Below, piece after piece: positions 15,802-25,460 of a stretch of 64,000 nucleotides of DNA. Location of the stretch: the NCBI GenBank assembly GCA_015665315.1, contig JADFAK010000019.1, positions 1 through 64,000 of the forward strand. The letters run 5' to 3'. Origin of the DNA: Flavobacteriales bacterium. Its GTDB lineage: Bacteria; Bacteroidota; Bacteroidia; Flavobacteriales_D; Sanyastnellaceae. Made by a program: the position numbers and the translations under genes. Every line of letters begins with the position of its first letter. The first letter of the stretch is position 1. Below the pieces are notes generated by a model that saw only the letters and a program-made list of their open reading frames with translations, did no database searches and was not told where the DNA came from.

Positions 15802-18800
15802 ATGAGACTAACCATTGGCTTGCTGTTTTTGGGGCTTTCGATCCTCGCCAAAGCGCAAGAGACTTTTCCACAAAATGGCGCTTCCGACAAGGACCTAATC
15901 ATGCATGCATTTACCCATTGCAAGGTTCACGTCGATTGGGAAACGACGATTGACGATGCCACGCTGCTCATACACCACGGTAAGGTAGTCGCCTGCGGAC
16001 AGGACATTCTAATACCCAAGGGAGCAGTAGTGGAAGATCTCACGGGATTGGAAGTATACCCCGGATTTATCGATCTTAACTCGTCCTATGGCATGCCTAA
16101 AGTTGAGCGGGCACCTTGGGATCCAAAGCCGCAAATGGAATCGCTTACAAAAGGTGCTTTTGGTTGGAATCAGGCGACAAAACCAGAGTACGATGCAGCT
16201 CATAATTTCGTCCACGACGCGGATGCTGCCAAGGCGTATCGCGAAAAAGGATTTGGTGCGGTGCTTACCCACAGGAAGGATGGAATCATACGTGGAACGG
16301 GGACCGTGGTGACTTTGGGAAGCAATGAACATTTGAACGTGATCCTTGAAAATGCAAGCGCGAATTACTCATTCAGAAAAGGTTCTTCTCGCCAAAAATA
16401 TCCTTCATCATTGATGGGTTCGATTGCCCTTTTGCGACAGAGCTACTATGATTTGGATTGGTACTATAGCGCGTCGGACATTCGAGAGACCAACCTTTCG
16501 CTATCGGCATGGAAATCTCAAATGGATTTACCCCAGTTTTTTGACACTGGCAACAAATGGGATGTGCTTCGAGCCGATAAGATTGGTGATGAATTTAACA
16601 CCCAATATATTTTCTTCGGCAATGGAGACGAGTACCAGCGAATAGCCGACATCGCAGCCACTCAAGGCGCCTTGGTCATTCCTATCGACTACCCTGCAGC
16701 CTACGATGTTTCTGATCCATTCTTAGCTCGAATGGTTGGTCTGGACGAACTCATGCATTGGGAAAATGCTTCGCGTAACATCGCCTATTTGGTGGACGCC
16801 AACATTCCCTTTGCGGTGACGTCGGAAGGTACCAAAGACGCCAAGGAGTTTTTTGCCAATCTCAGGAAGGCCATGGATCACGGCGTGGATGAATCGACTT
16901 TGTTAAAAGCCTTGACCTTTACCCCAGCGACCTTGGTACGCGCCGAAAATGTGCTTGGAAAATTATCTGCCGGTATGCAGGCCAACATGATTTTATGTTC
17001 TGGCCCAATCTTCGAGGAGGGAACAGAGATATACGAGAACTGGATTCAAGGGGAGCGCTTTGTGTTGAAAGATCGTAAGGCTTTGGATTTATCAGGAAAT
17101 TATAATTTCACCTTGGAGTCGACCATGTATGAACTCAAAGTCAAAGGAAAGCGCGGTGAAAACAAGGGTAGCATCCAACTTATAGATTCCGAATCTGGTG
17201 ATACAACGACGGTTGACGTCACAATCAATGCCGATCGCGATCAGGTCAATATGAAATTCAGCTTAAAGGACTCCCATTACGATGGCATGCTAAGACTGGC
17301 TGGAACGATTCATATGTCGAGCACGATATGGGATGGAAAGGGCCAGGCGCCTGATGGAAGTTGGTTCGATTGGGTGGCTGTTAAGCAAGGGATTGAGCCT
17401 TCGGCAAATGTTGATACGGACGAAGATGAAAATGGAGGCGAAGAGGAGGACATTTCCACGGCACAAGATTATGAAATAGTCTATCCATTTATGGCTTATG
17501 GACGCTCGCATTTGCCGGAGGCGCAGACCATATTGATTCGCAATGCGACGATATGGACATGTGAACCGGAGGGAATACTCGAAAAAGCGGAACTACTCAT
17601 ACGGGATGGAAAGATTGCTGCTGTAGGCCGAGACCTCAACTTGAATTTACTTTTTCCGAAAGAAGTCATCGAACCAATTGTGATCGACGCGAAAGGCAAG
17701 CATATTTCACCAGGAATTATCGATGAGCATTCGCATATAGCCGTGACAAGAGGTGTAAATGAAGGAAGTCAGGCCAGCAGTGCAGAAGTCCAAATAGGCA
17801 CAGCACTTAACCCTGAGGACATCAACATCTATCGTCAGCTCGCTGGAGGAGTAACTTGTTCTCAGCTATTGCATGGATCGGCCAATCCTATAGGCGGACA
17901 AAGCGCATTGATTAAATTGAGATGGGGTGCGACAGCCGAGGAAATGTTAGTTGAAAATGCCGCGCCCTTTATCAAGTTTGCTTTGGGAGAGAATGTAAAA
18001 CAAAGCAACTGGGGCGATTACAATACCGTTCGTTTTCCACAAACTAGGATGGGCGTAGAGCAAGTGTACTACGACTTATTCCTACAAGCTGCCGAGTACG
18101 ACGCTGTGTGGACCGAGTATAGGGAAAGTTTGCTTAAGATAACAAGAAAGCAACGCCGACAAGGCTATGAACCAGAAGCGCCAAGGCGGGATTTGGAGCT
18201 TGAGACATTGGCGCAAATTTTACGAGGAGAGCGTTTTGTAACCTGTCATTCTTACCGCCAAGATGAGATAAACATGCTTATGCACGTAGCCGACAGCATG
18301 GGATTTCGTCTCAATACGTTTACCCACATTTTGGAAGGTTATAAAGTAGCGGATAAAATGGCTAAGCATGGTGCAGGAGCATCTTCATTTAGCGATTGGT
18401 GGGCGTATAAATACGAGGTACGTGATGCCATTCCGTACAACGGAGCATTGTTGCATGAGCAAGGCATCGTAACTGCATTCAATAGCGATGATGTTGAGAT
18501 GGCGAGGCGCTTGAATCAAGAAGCCGCGAAGGCCGTTAAATACGGTGGCGTGAGTGAAGAGGAAGCACTGAAATTCGTCACCTTGAATCCCGCCAAACTC
18601 TTGCATGTTGACGACCGAATGGGATCAATCAAAGTGGGCAAAGATGCCGATTTTGTCATTTGGAGCGACAATCCACTTTCAATTTACGCACAAGTAGAGC
18701 AGACCTATATCGACGGCCGATGTTATTATAGTAAGTCTGCCGACGAACAACAGCGCAAAGCAATCCTCACCGAACGGTCTCGTCTTATTCAGAAGATGAT

Positions 18801-18894
18801 GAACGCGGATGAAAAGGGGGCGAAACGTAAACCATCACCCAAGCAGGTAAGGCATTACCACTGCGACAGTGAATTTGACGAATCAAACGATTAA
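15802..18894 (+). CDS. Secreted amidohydrolase with duplicated amidohydrolase-like halves
   Basis: This 1030-aa protein has a signal peptide (MRLTIGLLFL to AKAQ). The N-terminal half (to about residue 430) resembles an amidohydrolase but reads GFIDLNSSYG where the metal-binding HxH should be, so it looks catalytically dead. The C-terminal half (about 590-1010) is imidazolonepropionase-like and keeps ligands: DEHSHI, CHSY, FTHILEG and NSDD. An acidic linker separates the halves. It is probably periplasmic or outer-membrane-associated and hydrolyses a cyclic amide or peptide-like substrate that is not predictable. The next gene, 11 nt downstream, is a related shorter protein, forming a two-gene operon. 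Confidence 0.88.
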   Translation: MRLTIGLLFLGLSILAKAQETFPQNGASDKDLIMHAFTHCKVHVDWETTIDDATLLIHHGKVVACGQDILIPKGAVVEDLTGLEVYPGFIDLNSSYGMPKVERAPWDPKPQMESLTKGAFGWNQATKPEYDAAHNFVHDADAAKAYREKGFGAVLTHRKDGIIRGTGTVVTLGSNEHLNVILENASANYSFRKGSSRQKYPSSLMGSIALLRQSYYDLDWYYSASDIRETNLSLSAWKSQMDLPQFFDTGNKWDVLRADKIGDEFNTQYIFFGNGDEYQRIADIAATQGALVIPIDYPAAYDVSDPFLARMVGLDELMHWENASRNIAYLVDANIPFAVTSEGTKDAKEFFANLRKAMDHGVDESTLLKALTFTPATLVRAENVLGKLSAGMQANMILCSGPIFEEGTEIYENWIQGERFVLKDRKALDLSGNYNFTLESTMYELKVKGKRGENKGSIQLIDSESGDTTTVDVTINADRDQVNMKFSLKDSHYDGMLRLAGTIHMSSTIWDGKGQAPDGSWFDWVAVKQGIEPSANVDTDEDENGGEEEDISTAQDYEIVYPFMAYGRSHLPEAQTILIRNATIWTCEPEGILEKAELLIRDGKIAAVGRDLNLNLLFPKEVIEPIVIDAKGKHISPGIIDEHSHIAVTRGVNEGSQASSAEVQIGTALNPEDINIYRQLAGGVTCSQLLHGSANPIGGQSALIKLRWGATAEEMLVENAAPFIKFALGENVKQSNWGDYNTVRFPQTRMGVEQVYYDLFLQAAEYDAVWTEYRESLLKITRKQRRQGYEPEAPRRDLELETLAQILRGERFVTCHSYRQDEINMLMHVADSMGFRLNTFTHILEGYKVADKMAKHGAGASSFSDWWAYKYEVRDAIPYNGALLHEQGIVTAFNSDDVEMARRLNQEAAKAVKYGGVSEEEALKFVTLNPAKLLHVDDRMGSIKVGKDADFVIWSDNPLSIYAQVEQTYIDGRCYYSKSADEQQRKAILTERSRLIQKMMNADEKGAKRKPSPKQVRHYHCDSEFDESND

Positions 18895-18905
18895 TATAAA
18901 GTAGA

Positions 18906-20207
18906 ATGAAAAAGATAGCAAGTGTAATCGTTCTTCTTGGCTTAGTGGTGAGTATTGGTGTTCAGGGGCAGACTGCTCCGAGCTCGGCTCAAACGGAGTC
19001 AATTCTACTGTTAGGTGGGACCGCACATCTTGGAACAGGAGATAAAATTGAAGGTGCAGCGATCGGATTTGAAAACGGCAAAATCACCTTTATCGGCTCA
19101 GAAAAAAACGTAGATCCAGCCTCATGGGACCGTGTTGTTGCGACAGGTGGCAAGCATATATATCCAGGGTTTATCGCTCCCAATTCACGTTTGGGACTAG
19201 TTGAAATTGGGGCCGTGCGTGCTACACGAGATTACAATGAGGTGGGAACATTCAAGCCCCATGTACGAAGCGCCATCGCGTACAATGCTGATTCAGAAAT
19301 CACACCTACCGTTCGCGCGAATGGCGTATTGATCGGTCAGATCACCCCTGCTGGTGGAACCATAAGCGGCACTTCGTCAATTATGCAGTTTGATGCCTGG
19401 AACTGGGAGGATGCCCTGTTGGTTGAGGACGATGGCGTGCATGTCAATTGGCCATCTGTTTATCACAAGCACTACGATAAAGGGAAAATATCGATCGAAA
19501 AAATAAAGTCCTACGACCAACAACTACAAGAAATTGAGTCATTCTTCACCATGTCGAAAGCCTACTGTGATTATACTGGAAAACAGACGGATATCCGACT
19601 GGAGGCCATGCGAGGTCTTTTTGATGGGACCAAGCATCTGTATGTTCACGCTCACGACATGAAGCAGATAACTGAGGCCGTATCTTTCAAAAAGCGCATG
19701 GGAATAAAAACCATGGTTATTGTGGGCGGACGAGATAGTTATTTGGTAGCCGACATGTTGCGAGACAATGCTATTTCGGTTATGGTTCAATGTCCGCACA
19801 CCGTTCCAAGGTATGAGGAAGACGATATTGACTTGTCATTTAAGCTGCCGAAGTTACTTCAGGACGAGGGTGTATTGTTCTGCATCGAAAACGAAGCTAG
19901 AATGTCAGAAATTAATGCTCGAAACATTCCTTTTCTAGCTGGCACGGCCGTGTCGTATGGGTTAACCTACGAGCAGGGAGTGATGGCGGTGACATTGAGC
20001 ACGGCTAAAATATTGGGCATAGACGAGTTTACGGGGTCTATTGAAATGGGAAAGGATGCTACCTTATTTGTAAGTGAGGGCGATGCCTTGGACATGCGAG
20101 GAAATGACCTGACCCATGCCTGGATTCAAGGACGTGACACAGATCTTGACACCCGACAAAAGCAATTGTATCGCAAGTACAAGGCTAAGTACGATGCCCA
20201 GAAGTAG
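18906..20207 (+). CDS. Secreted amidohydrolase-like protein, probably inactive
   Basis: This 433-aa protein has a signal peptide ending about GVQGQ and an amidohydrolase-like fold with the flanking composite beta-sandwich (FENGKITFIG near residue 55). The metal motif normally HxH reads APNSRLG, so it lacks the usual ligands. It resembles the dead N-terminal half of the preceding 1030-aa protein, and the two are probably made together from one operon. It may form a structural partner of the active half. No substrate can be predicted. Confidence 0.82.
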   Translation: MKKIASVIVLLGLVVSIGVQGQTAPSSAQTESILLLGGTAHLGTGDKIEGAAIGFENGKITFIGSEKNVDPASWDRVVATGGKHIYPGFIAPNSRLGLVEIGAVRATRDYNEVGTFKPHVRSAIAYNADSEITPTVRANGVLIGQITPAGGTISGTSSIMQFDAWNWEDALLVEDDGVHVNWPSVYHKHYDKGKISIEKIKSYDQQLQEIESFFTMSKAYCDYTGKQTDIRLEAMRGLFDGTKHLYVHAHDMKQITEAVSFKKRMGIKTMVIVGGRDSYLVADMLRDNAISVMVQCPHTVPRYEEDDIDLSFKLPKLLQDEGVLFCIENEARMSEINARNIPFLAGTAVSYGLTYEQGVMAVTLSTAKILGIDEFTGSIEMGKDATLFVSEGDALDMRGNDLTHAWIQGRDTDLDTRQKQLYRKYKAKYDAQK

Positions 20208-20218
20208 GATCCTCCACC

Positions 20219-21073
20219 TTACAGGTTTCGAGCATTGAATGTATCACCCTGACGAATATCGCCCGTCTCGTACCCGAGCTTAAACCAGCGGACTCTTTGT
20301 TCTGATGTTCCGTGTGTAAATGAATCGGGCATTACTGTTCCTCGGCCCATCATTTGGATGTGGTCATCGCCAATTTTAAAGGCGGCATTCAAGGCCTCGT
20401 CAATATCACCTTCTTCCACAATTCCCGCCAAGGAATTGGCATAATGCGCCCAGACACCAGCATAAAAATCAGCCTGCAATTCCAACATAACCGATAGTTT
20501 GTTATAGGACTTTTCATCCAGGTTTCTTCTTTGGCTGTGTACCTTTCCGGTGGTGCCTTGAAGGTTTTGGACATGATGGGCAACTTCATGTGCAACAACG
20601 TACGCCATCGCGAAATCTCCTGGTGCTTTGAATCTGTTTTTTAGCTCGTTGTAGAAGCTTAAGTCGATGTACAATTTGTTGTCCCCCGAACAATAAAACG
20701 GCCCTGTTGAGGCACTGGCGCTTCCACAAGCTGAATTGACTGTTCCGCTAAAAAGGACTAAGGTAGGCTCTTGGTATTCACGACCGAGTTGCTCTCGAAA
20801 AATCATGTGCCAAACATCCTCTGTTTCATTGAGGACAACGCTCACCATTTCGGCAAGCTCCTTCTCTTGTGCCGACTCCACATACTCGGTTTGCGGACTT
20901 GCTTCCACGCCCAAGCCAGATTGATCCAAAGCCTCTTGCGGATCACCTCCAAGAACGACATACAACACGAGAATGATGATACCACCAATTCCCATTTTGC
21001 CTATAGTTTTTCCTCCTTTACGGCCTCTTACATCCTGTACGTTAGAGCTTCTTTGTCTGCCTTTCCATTTCAT
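20219..21073 (-). CDS. YpfJ/KPN_02809-type neutral zinc metallopeptidase
   Basis: This 284-aa protein has a basic N-terminal tail (MKWKGRQRSS), one membrane helix near residues 28-46 (GGIIILVLYVVLG), and a soluble domain with the zinc motif HEVAHHVQN around residue 165. GSASASTGPFYC and ELQADFYAGVWAH are family signatures. Family members are membrane-anchored proteins of unknown substrate, often called putative neutral zinc metallopeptidases. It converges with the amidohydrolase pair, with 11 nt between stops. Confidence 0.93.
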   Translation of the reverse strand: MKWKGRQRSSNVQDVRGRKGGKTIGKMGIGGIIILVLYVVLGGDPQEALDQSGLGVEASPQTEYVESAQEKELAEMVSVVLNETEDVWHMIFREQLGREYQEPTLVLFSGTVNSACGSASASTGPFYCSGDNKLYIDLSFYNELKNRFKAPGDFAMAYVVAHEVAHHVQNLQGTTGKVHSQRRNLDEKSYNKLSVMLELQADFYAGVWAHYANSLAGIVEEGDIDEALNAAFKIGDDHIQMMGRGTVMPDSFTHGTSEQRVRWFKLGYETGDIRQGDTFNARNL

Positions 21074-21161
21074 GGTAATCGTATTTGAGTAGCGAAGTTG
21101 CTAAAAAAGGTTGGGTTCAAGAAATTAGACGGCCTAGGTTGATAGAAGTCACCGTGACTTG

Positions 21162-22055
21162 CTAGCGTTTCTTTTGATTCACGAGATAGATACCTCCGAG
21201 AATTAGGGCTCCGAAAATGAGCATTTCCCAGCGTAGATTTTCTCCGAACACCCAACCCCATGCGACCGCGACAATGGGTATAAGGTAGGTTACCATGGAT
21301 GCAAAAACACCGCTTGTCATTTGAATAAGGCGATTGAATAGCACAAGTGCAAATGCTGTTCCTAAGACACCTAAAATTCCGACAAAACCCAGGCCTTCCC
21401 ACGCTCCGGGAACCGAGGTCAGACGACTGGTGAAATCAGTGCCAAAAAGGAAAATAGCACTTGGGACCCCCGCAATGAGCAAGGCGAAAGAGGCGATAGT
21501 GAACGGATTGACGCCCGCGAGTTTCGAATGAAGAATGTTCACGCTAACACCGTAGCATACTGTCGCAATGACGGCATACATCGCATAGATTAAGTTTAAC
21601 GTTTCACCTTCACTTTGAAGAAGGAGCAATCCTGTTGCCCCGCCCAGGCCAACGGCCACACCTATAAACTGAACGACCCTGAGTTTCAATTGGAAGAAGC
21701 TCACTCCTATGAGCAAGGTAAAAAAAGGCGTAAGGGCATTCAAAACACCAGCATATGCGCTTTCGATTTGCGTCTCTGCCAAGGTGAAGAGATAGGCTGG
21801 AATGCCATTTCCAATGAGACCGACCAGCGCGATAGCACCAAGCTGACGAAGGCTTACTTTTTTCCTATTGATAAAGGCGATGGGAGATAGAATCAATCCT
21901 GCAAATACTAAACGCAATGCGCCCACTTGCCATGAAGTAAAAAGAACCTCCCCGTCGGCGGTATACAATCCCAGCTTCATCAGGATGAATGAACTTCCCC
22001 AAATAATAGCCAAGACTACTAGTAGAAAAATCGGAAGAGTTTTGGGCTGATTCAC
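21162..22055 (-). CDS. EamA/DMT-family transporter
   Basis: This 297-aa membrane protein has about ten hydrophobic helices and two EamA repeats (IIWGSSFILMKLGL in the first). I place the start at GTG 22055 (VNQPKTLP): a -7-like TACTTTCG lies just upstream, and the longer frame to 22106 adds polar residues not expected of the family. Drug/metabolite transporters export amino acids, nucleotides or other small molecules; the substrate is not predictable. It stands alone, divergent from the metal-binding lipoprotein gene. Confidence 0.88.
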   Translation of the reverse strand: MNQPKTLPIFLLVVLAIIWGSSFILMKLGLYTADGEVLFTSWQVGALRLVFAGLILSPIAFINRKKVSLRQLGAIALVGLIGNGIPAYLFTLAETQIESAYAGVLNALTPFFTLLIGVSFFQLKLRVVQFIGVAVGLGGATGLLLLQSEGETLNLIYAMYAVIATVCYGVSVNILHSKLAGVNPFTIASFALLIAGVPSAIFLFGTDFTSRLTSVPGAWEGLGFVGILGVLGTAFALVLFNRLIQMTSGVFASMVTYLIPIVAVAWGWVFGENLRWEMLIFGALILGGIYLVNQKKR

Positions 22056-22168
22056 GCAGTTAGATTTGACGGCGAAAGTAAGGCGAATCTGCTTGAAGAC
22101 GTCCAAGAATCATGTGAAAAGCTGACCGATTTCACCCACTGCCAATGCTTACTAGTCCCTAAACTGAT

Positions 22169-22176
22169 TACTTTTG
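22169..22176 (+). promoter_or_regulatory. -7 box of the HMA lipoprotein promoter
   Basis: TACTTTTG matches TAnnTTTG, 15 nt upstream of the ATG at 22192. This supports that start over the in-frame ATG at 22174. Confidence 0.5.
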
Positions 22177-22191
22177 CAAAAACATCACGTC

Positions 22192-22533
22192 ATGAATAAG
22201 TATATATCTCTTTTTATTGTTGCCTTTGCCCTGGTTTTTAACTCATGTGGTGAAGTGGAAGAAACGAAGCATATTGACGCTGCCAATCTCGGAGTGGCTC
22301 ATATTGAGATTGAAGGTATGATGTGCGGCGAAGGCTGTGGGGGAAAGATTAAAAAGGAACTCAAAGAATTGGATTGTGTAGCCAGTGCTAACATCGAATT
22401 TGACGCAGAAAACCCTGTTGACATCGCGGTAGTTGAATTTGACAAAAGCCAATGCGAGGAGCAGGCCTTCGTCGATAAAATTCAAGCTATTGGAGACGGC
22501 AATTACCATGTGAAGTCGGTCTCAATTCAATAA
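22192..22533 (+). CDS. Heavy-metal-associated (HMA) domain lipoprotein
   Basis: This 113-aa protein has a lipoprotein signal with lipobox FNSC, followed by a single HMA fold (about residues 33-110). The metal motif is GMMCGEGCGG, a C-x3-C spacing instead of the usual C-x2-C, a variant that I recall from other Bacteroidetes HMA proteins. It is expected to bind copper or a similar soft metal at the cell envelope. No transport ATPase or efflux gene is nearby, so its partner is unknown. Confidence 0.85.
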   Translation: MNKYISLFIVAFALVFNSCGEVEETKHIDAANLGVAHIEIEGMMCGEGCGGKIKKELKELDCVASANIEFDAENPVDIAVVEFDKSQCEEQAFVDKIQAIGDGNYHVKSVSIQ

Positions 22534-22613
22534 CTTTCTCTGTTCGGGCAAACTTTAACAATTGCTTCACGCGAATTATATGTGCTGTACCGTTATAGCG
22601 CAAACTTCTCGCT

Positions 22614-23312
22614 GTGACTTATATTGACTTTTGGCGTTCTCGCCTTGGAAAAATGATTTTCCACCCCTTGAACTTTTGTCTAGGACTTGGTATCGCTTTT
22701 AGTTTTGGACTGCTCTTCATGCGCTTTCACTTATCTGGAAACGAACGCTATCTCTTTCTTGTTTGGAACTTGTTTCTCGCCGGACTTCCATTGGTTGCTT
22801 CAACTACTTTGAAATTTTTACATGAATCTGGCAAGTGGAGGTGGTGTGCGGCTTGGCCACTTATGTTTTTTTGGCTGGCATTTTTACCCAATGCTCCGTA
22901 CATACTCACCGACTTATTTCACTTGAAAGCAACGCGACATGTCCCGCTTTGGCTAGACTTAATGCTCATACTTTCTTTTGCTTGGAATGGGCTCATCTTT
23001 GGACTCATATCGGTTCTGGATATGCAAAATATCTTTTCCGAAAGGTGGACCCGTTTTAGCGGATGGATCATCGCGATAGGAGCTTTGATCGCCTCAAGTT
23101 TCGGTATATATCTTGGTCGTTTTCTTCGTTGGAATACCTGGGATATAGTTTCGCGACCCGAGGCTTTACTTAAGGATATTATTTCCCCAATTCTTCATCC
23201 GCTTCAACATCCCACTCCACTGGGCGTTACATTGAGTTTTTCAGTATTTCTAATCCTGGTCTACCTCACTTTACACGCACTTCTCAGGCAATATCGATTG
23301 AATAATGTGTAG
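22614..23312 (+). CDS. DUF1361 membrane protein
   Basis: This 232-aa protein uses a GTG start and has about six hydrophobic segments. Family motifs are FLPNAPYILTDLFHL near residue 95 and HPTPLGVTLSF near residue 200. DUF1361 proteins are uncharacterised integral membrane proteins. It lies 66 nt upstream of the glycosyltransferase gene on the same strand but appears to have a separate promoter between them. Confidence 0.88.
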   Translation: MTYIDFWRSRLGKMIFHPLNFCLGLGIAFSFGLLFMRFHLSGNERYLFLVWNLFLAGLPLVASTTLKFLHESGKWRWCAAWPLMFFWLAFLPNAPYILTDLFHLKATRHVPLWLDLMLILSFAWNGLIFGLISVLDMQNIFSERWTRFSGWIIAIGALIASSFGIYLGRFLRWNTWDIVSRPEALLKDIISPILHPLQHPTPLGVTLSFSVFLILVYLTLHALLRQYRLNNV

Positions 23313-23350
23313 GCATTTACGAGCAAACCTATATTTCTGGTCACTCTTCT

Positions 23351-23358
23351 TATCTTTG
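23351..23358 (+). promoter_or_regulatory. -7 box upstream of the glycosyltransferase/pyrC operon
   Basis: TATCTTTG matches TAnnTTTG, 20 nt before the GTG start at 23379. It probably drives glycosyltransferase, dihydroorotase and DUF4296 together. Confidence 0.5.
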
Positions 23359-23378
23359 CGCCACTCATTTAGAATAGC

Positions 23379-24107
23379 GTGCAAGATAGTCTAGTTATAA
23401 TCCCTACGTACAACGAGAAAGAGAACATTGAACGGATGCTCCGAACCGTGTTTGATTTACCTCACCCTTTCCACGTTTTAGTGGTCGACGACGGCTCACC
23501 TGATGGAACTGGCGCTATCGTGAAATCCTTGCAGTCTGAATTTGCCGATAGGCTTCACATTCAAGAACGCTCGGGAAAACTTGGATTGGGTACTGCCTAC
23601 ATCCATGGTTTTCGGTGGGCATTAGAAAGAAGTTACGCCTACATTTTCGAAATGGATGCCGACTTTTCGCACAATCCAAAAGATCTTATTCGTCTGCGTG
23701 AAGCATGCGTGAATGGTGCCGATCTCAGTGTTGGTTCTCGCTACGTCAAAGGTGGAAAGGTCGAAAACTGGCCATGGAATCGTGTAATGATGAGCTACTT
23801 TGCTTCGGTTTATGTGAACACCATTTTGTGGACGGGCATACGTGATTGTACGGCGGGGTTCAAGTGCTACACCAACAAGGTCTTGGAGACGATTGATTTG
23901 GACGGAATTCAGTTTATCGGCTACGCCTTTCAGATTGAGATGAAGTATACCGCTCGACGATTGGGATTCAAATTAACCGAAGTGCCTATTACTTTCATTG
24001 ACCGTCAGCTTGGTGTATCTAAAATGAGCATGAACATCTTCAAAGAAGCCTTTTGGGGCGTCTTGAAAATGCGTTTTAAAAAAATCAGGCGCAATACCAA
24101 AGCCTAA
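23379..24107 (+). CDS. Polyprenol-phosphate mannose synthase-like glycosyltransferase (GT2)
   Basis: This 242-aa protein starts at GTG, immediately before the GT2 core VIIPTYNEKENIERM. The nucleotide/metal motifs VVDDGSPDGT and FEMDADFSH (DxD) are present, and the C-terminal part matches dolichol-phosphate mannose synthases (GYAFQIEMKY). It has no extra membrane domain, so it is the short DPM1-type enzyme that transfers a hexose from a nucleotide sugar to a polyprenol phosphate at the inner membrane. The pairing with dihydroorotase and DUF4296 is a recurrent Bacteroidetes arrangement as I remember it. Confidence 0.92.
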   Translation: MQDSLVIIPTYNEKENIERMLRTVFDLPHPFHVLVVDDGSPDGTGAIVKSLQSEFADRLHIQERSGKLGLGTAYIHGFRWALERSYAYIFEMDADFSHNPKDLIRLREACVNGADLSVGSRYVKGGKVENWPWNRVMMSYFASVYVNTILWTGIRDCTAGFKCYTNKVLETIDLDGIQFIGYAFQIEMKYTARRLGFKLTEVPITFIDRQLGVSKMSMNIFKEAFWGVLKMRFKKIRRNTKA

Positions 24108-24110
24108 ATC

Positions 24111-25460
24111 ATGAGCACAACTTCTTTCCTTATTCGAAACGCACAAATGGTGAACGAAAACCAAGTGCAGTTTGCCGACGTGCGTGTTAAAGCCGGACTG
24201 ATTGATACGATTGGCAAAGGCGGATCGCTAAGCCCACTTCCCAATGAAGAAGTCGTGGATGCCGCTGGGTTATATCTCCTGCCTGGAGCAATCGATGATC
24301 AAGTTCATTTCAGAGAACCAGGTCTGACTCACAAAGGAGAAATTGAAACAGAATCTCGCGCAGCTGTGGCTGGAGGTGTGACTTCCTATATGGAGATGCC
24401 CAATACCGTTCCCCAATCATTGACTCAGGATTTACTTGAGGAAAAGTACCAACGGGCAGCTCAAGTTAGCTATGCCAACTACAGTTTTTTCATGGGTGCT
24501 TCGAACGATAATTTGGACGAAGTCCTGAAAACAAACCCGAAGAATGTGTGCGGGGTTAAGGTATTTATGGGTTCTTCTACAGGGAATATGCTAGTGGACA
24601 ACCGCAAGACATTGGAAGGACTGTTTACCGAATGCCCTATGTTGATCGCCACGCATTGCGAGGATGAAGGTACTATTCGGGCCAATATGGCGACATACCA
24701 GGCCAAGTATGGGGATGATATTCCGATTCGTTGTCATCCAGAAATTAGAAACGTCGAAGCCTGTTACAAATCGTCTTCCATGGCGGCAGATTTAGCGACG
24801 AAGCACAATACAAGACTTCATATACTTCATATCTCTTCGGCGAAGGAACTCGGTTTGTTTCGGAATGATATTCCCCTTTCAGAAAAACGAATCACGGCTG
24901 AAGCATGTATTCATCATCTGTGGTTTTCGGATGCGGATTACGATACCAAGCAAACCTTGATCAAGTGGAATCCGGCCGTGAAAAGCAGCCAAGATCGAGA
25001 TGCCATATTCCAGGCCGTATTGGATGACACGATTGACGTGATAGCAACTGATCATGCACCACATACCTTGGAGGAAAAACTGAATAAATATACATCTGCA
25101 CCTTCAGGCGGACCATTGGTCCAGCACAGCCTCGTGGCGATGTTGGAAAAACACCACGAAGGCAAGATTTCTCTTGAAAAGATCGTTGACAAGATGAGCC
25201 ACAAAGTCGCCGAATGTTTTCACGTCGAGAAAAGAGGATATATTCGAGAAGGTTATTACGCCGATCTTGTTCTAGTGGACCTCAACAGGCCTTGGGAAGT
25301 GTCCAAGTCGAATATTCTGTACAAGTGCGCTTGGTCTCCATTTGAGGGGCAAACGTTCAAGTCAAGAATCCTCAAGACGTGGGTGAATGGACATCTGGCG
25401 TGGAATGATGGCAAGATCAACGAAGAAAGAGCAGGACAAAGATTAACATTTGAGAACTAG
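24111..25460 (+). CDS. pyrC: Dihydroorotase (class I)
   Basis: This 449-aa enzyme of pyrimidine synthesis converts carbamoyl aspartate to dihydroorotate. Metal-ligand motifs are visible: DDQVHFREPG (HxR variant), the region GVKVFMGSS with the bridging Lys, THCEDEG, LHILHISSA and ATDHAPH. The length fits class I dihydroorotases/AllB-like enzymes. It starts 3 nt after the glycosyltransferase stop and its end overlaps the DUF4296 start by 11 nt, so the three form one operon. Confidence 0.93.
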   Translation: MSTTSFLIRNAQMVNENQVQFADVRVKAGLIDTIGKGGSLSPLPNEEVVDAAGLYLLPGAIDDQVHFREPGLTHKGEIETESRAAVAGGVTSYMEMPNTVPQSLTQDLLEEKYQRAAQVSYANYSFFMGASNDNLDEVLKTNPKNVCGVKVFMGSSTGNMLVDNRKTLEGLFTECPMLIATHCEDEGTIRANMATYQAKYGDDIPIRCHPEIRNVEACYKSSSMAADLATKHNTRLHILHISSAKELGLFRNDIPLSEKRITAEACIHHLWFSDADYDTKQTLIKWNPAVKSSQDRDAIFQAVLDDTIDVIATDHAPHTLEEKLNKYTSAPSGGPLVQHSLVAMLEKHHEGKISLEKIVDKMSHKVAECFHVEKRGYIREGYYADLVLVDLNRPWEVSKSNILYKCAWSPFEGQTFKSRILKTWVNGHLAWNDGKINEERAGQRLTFEN

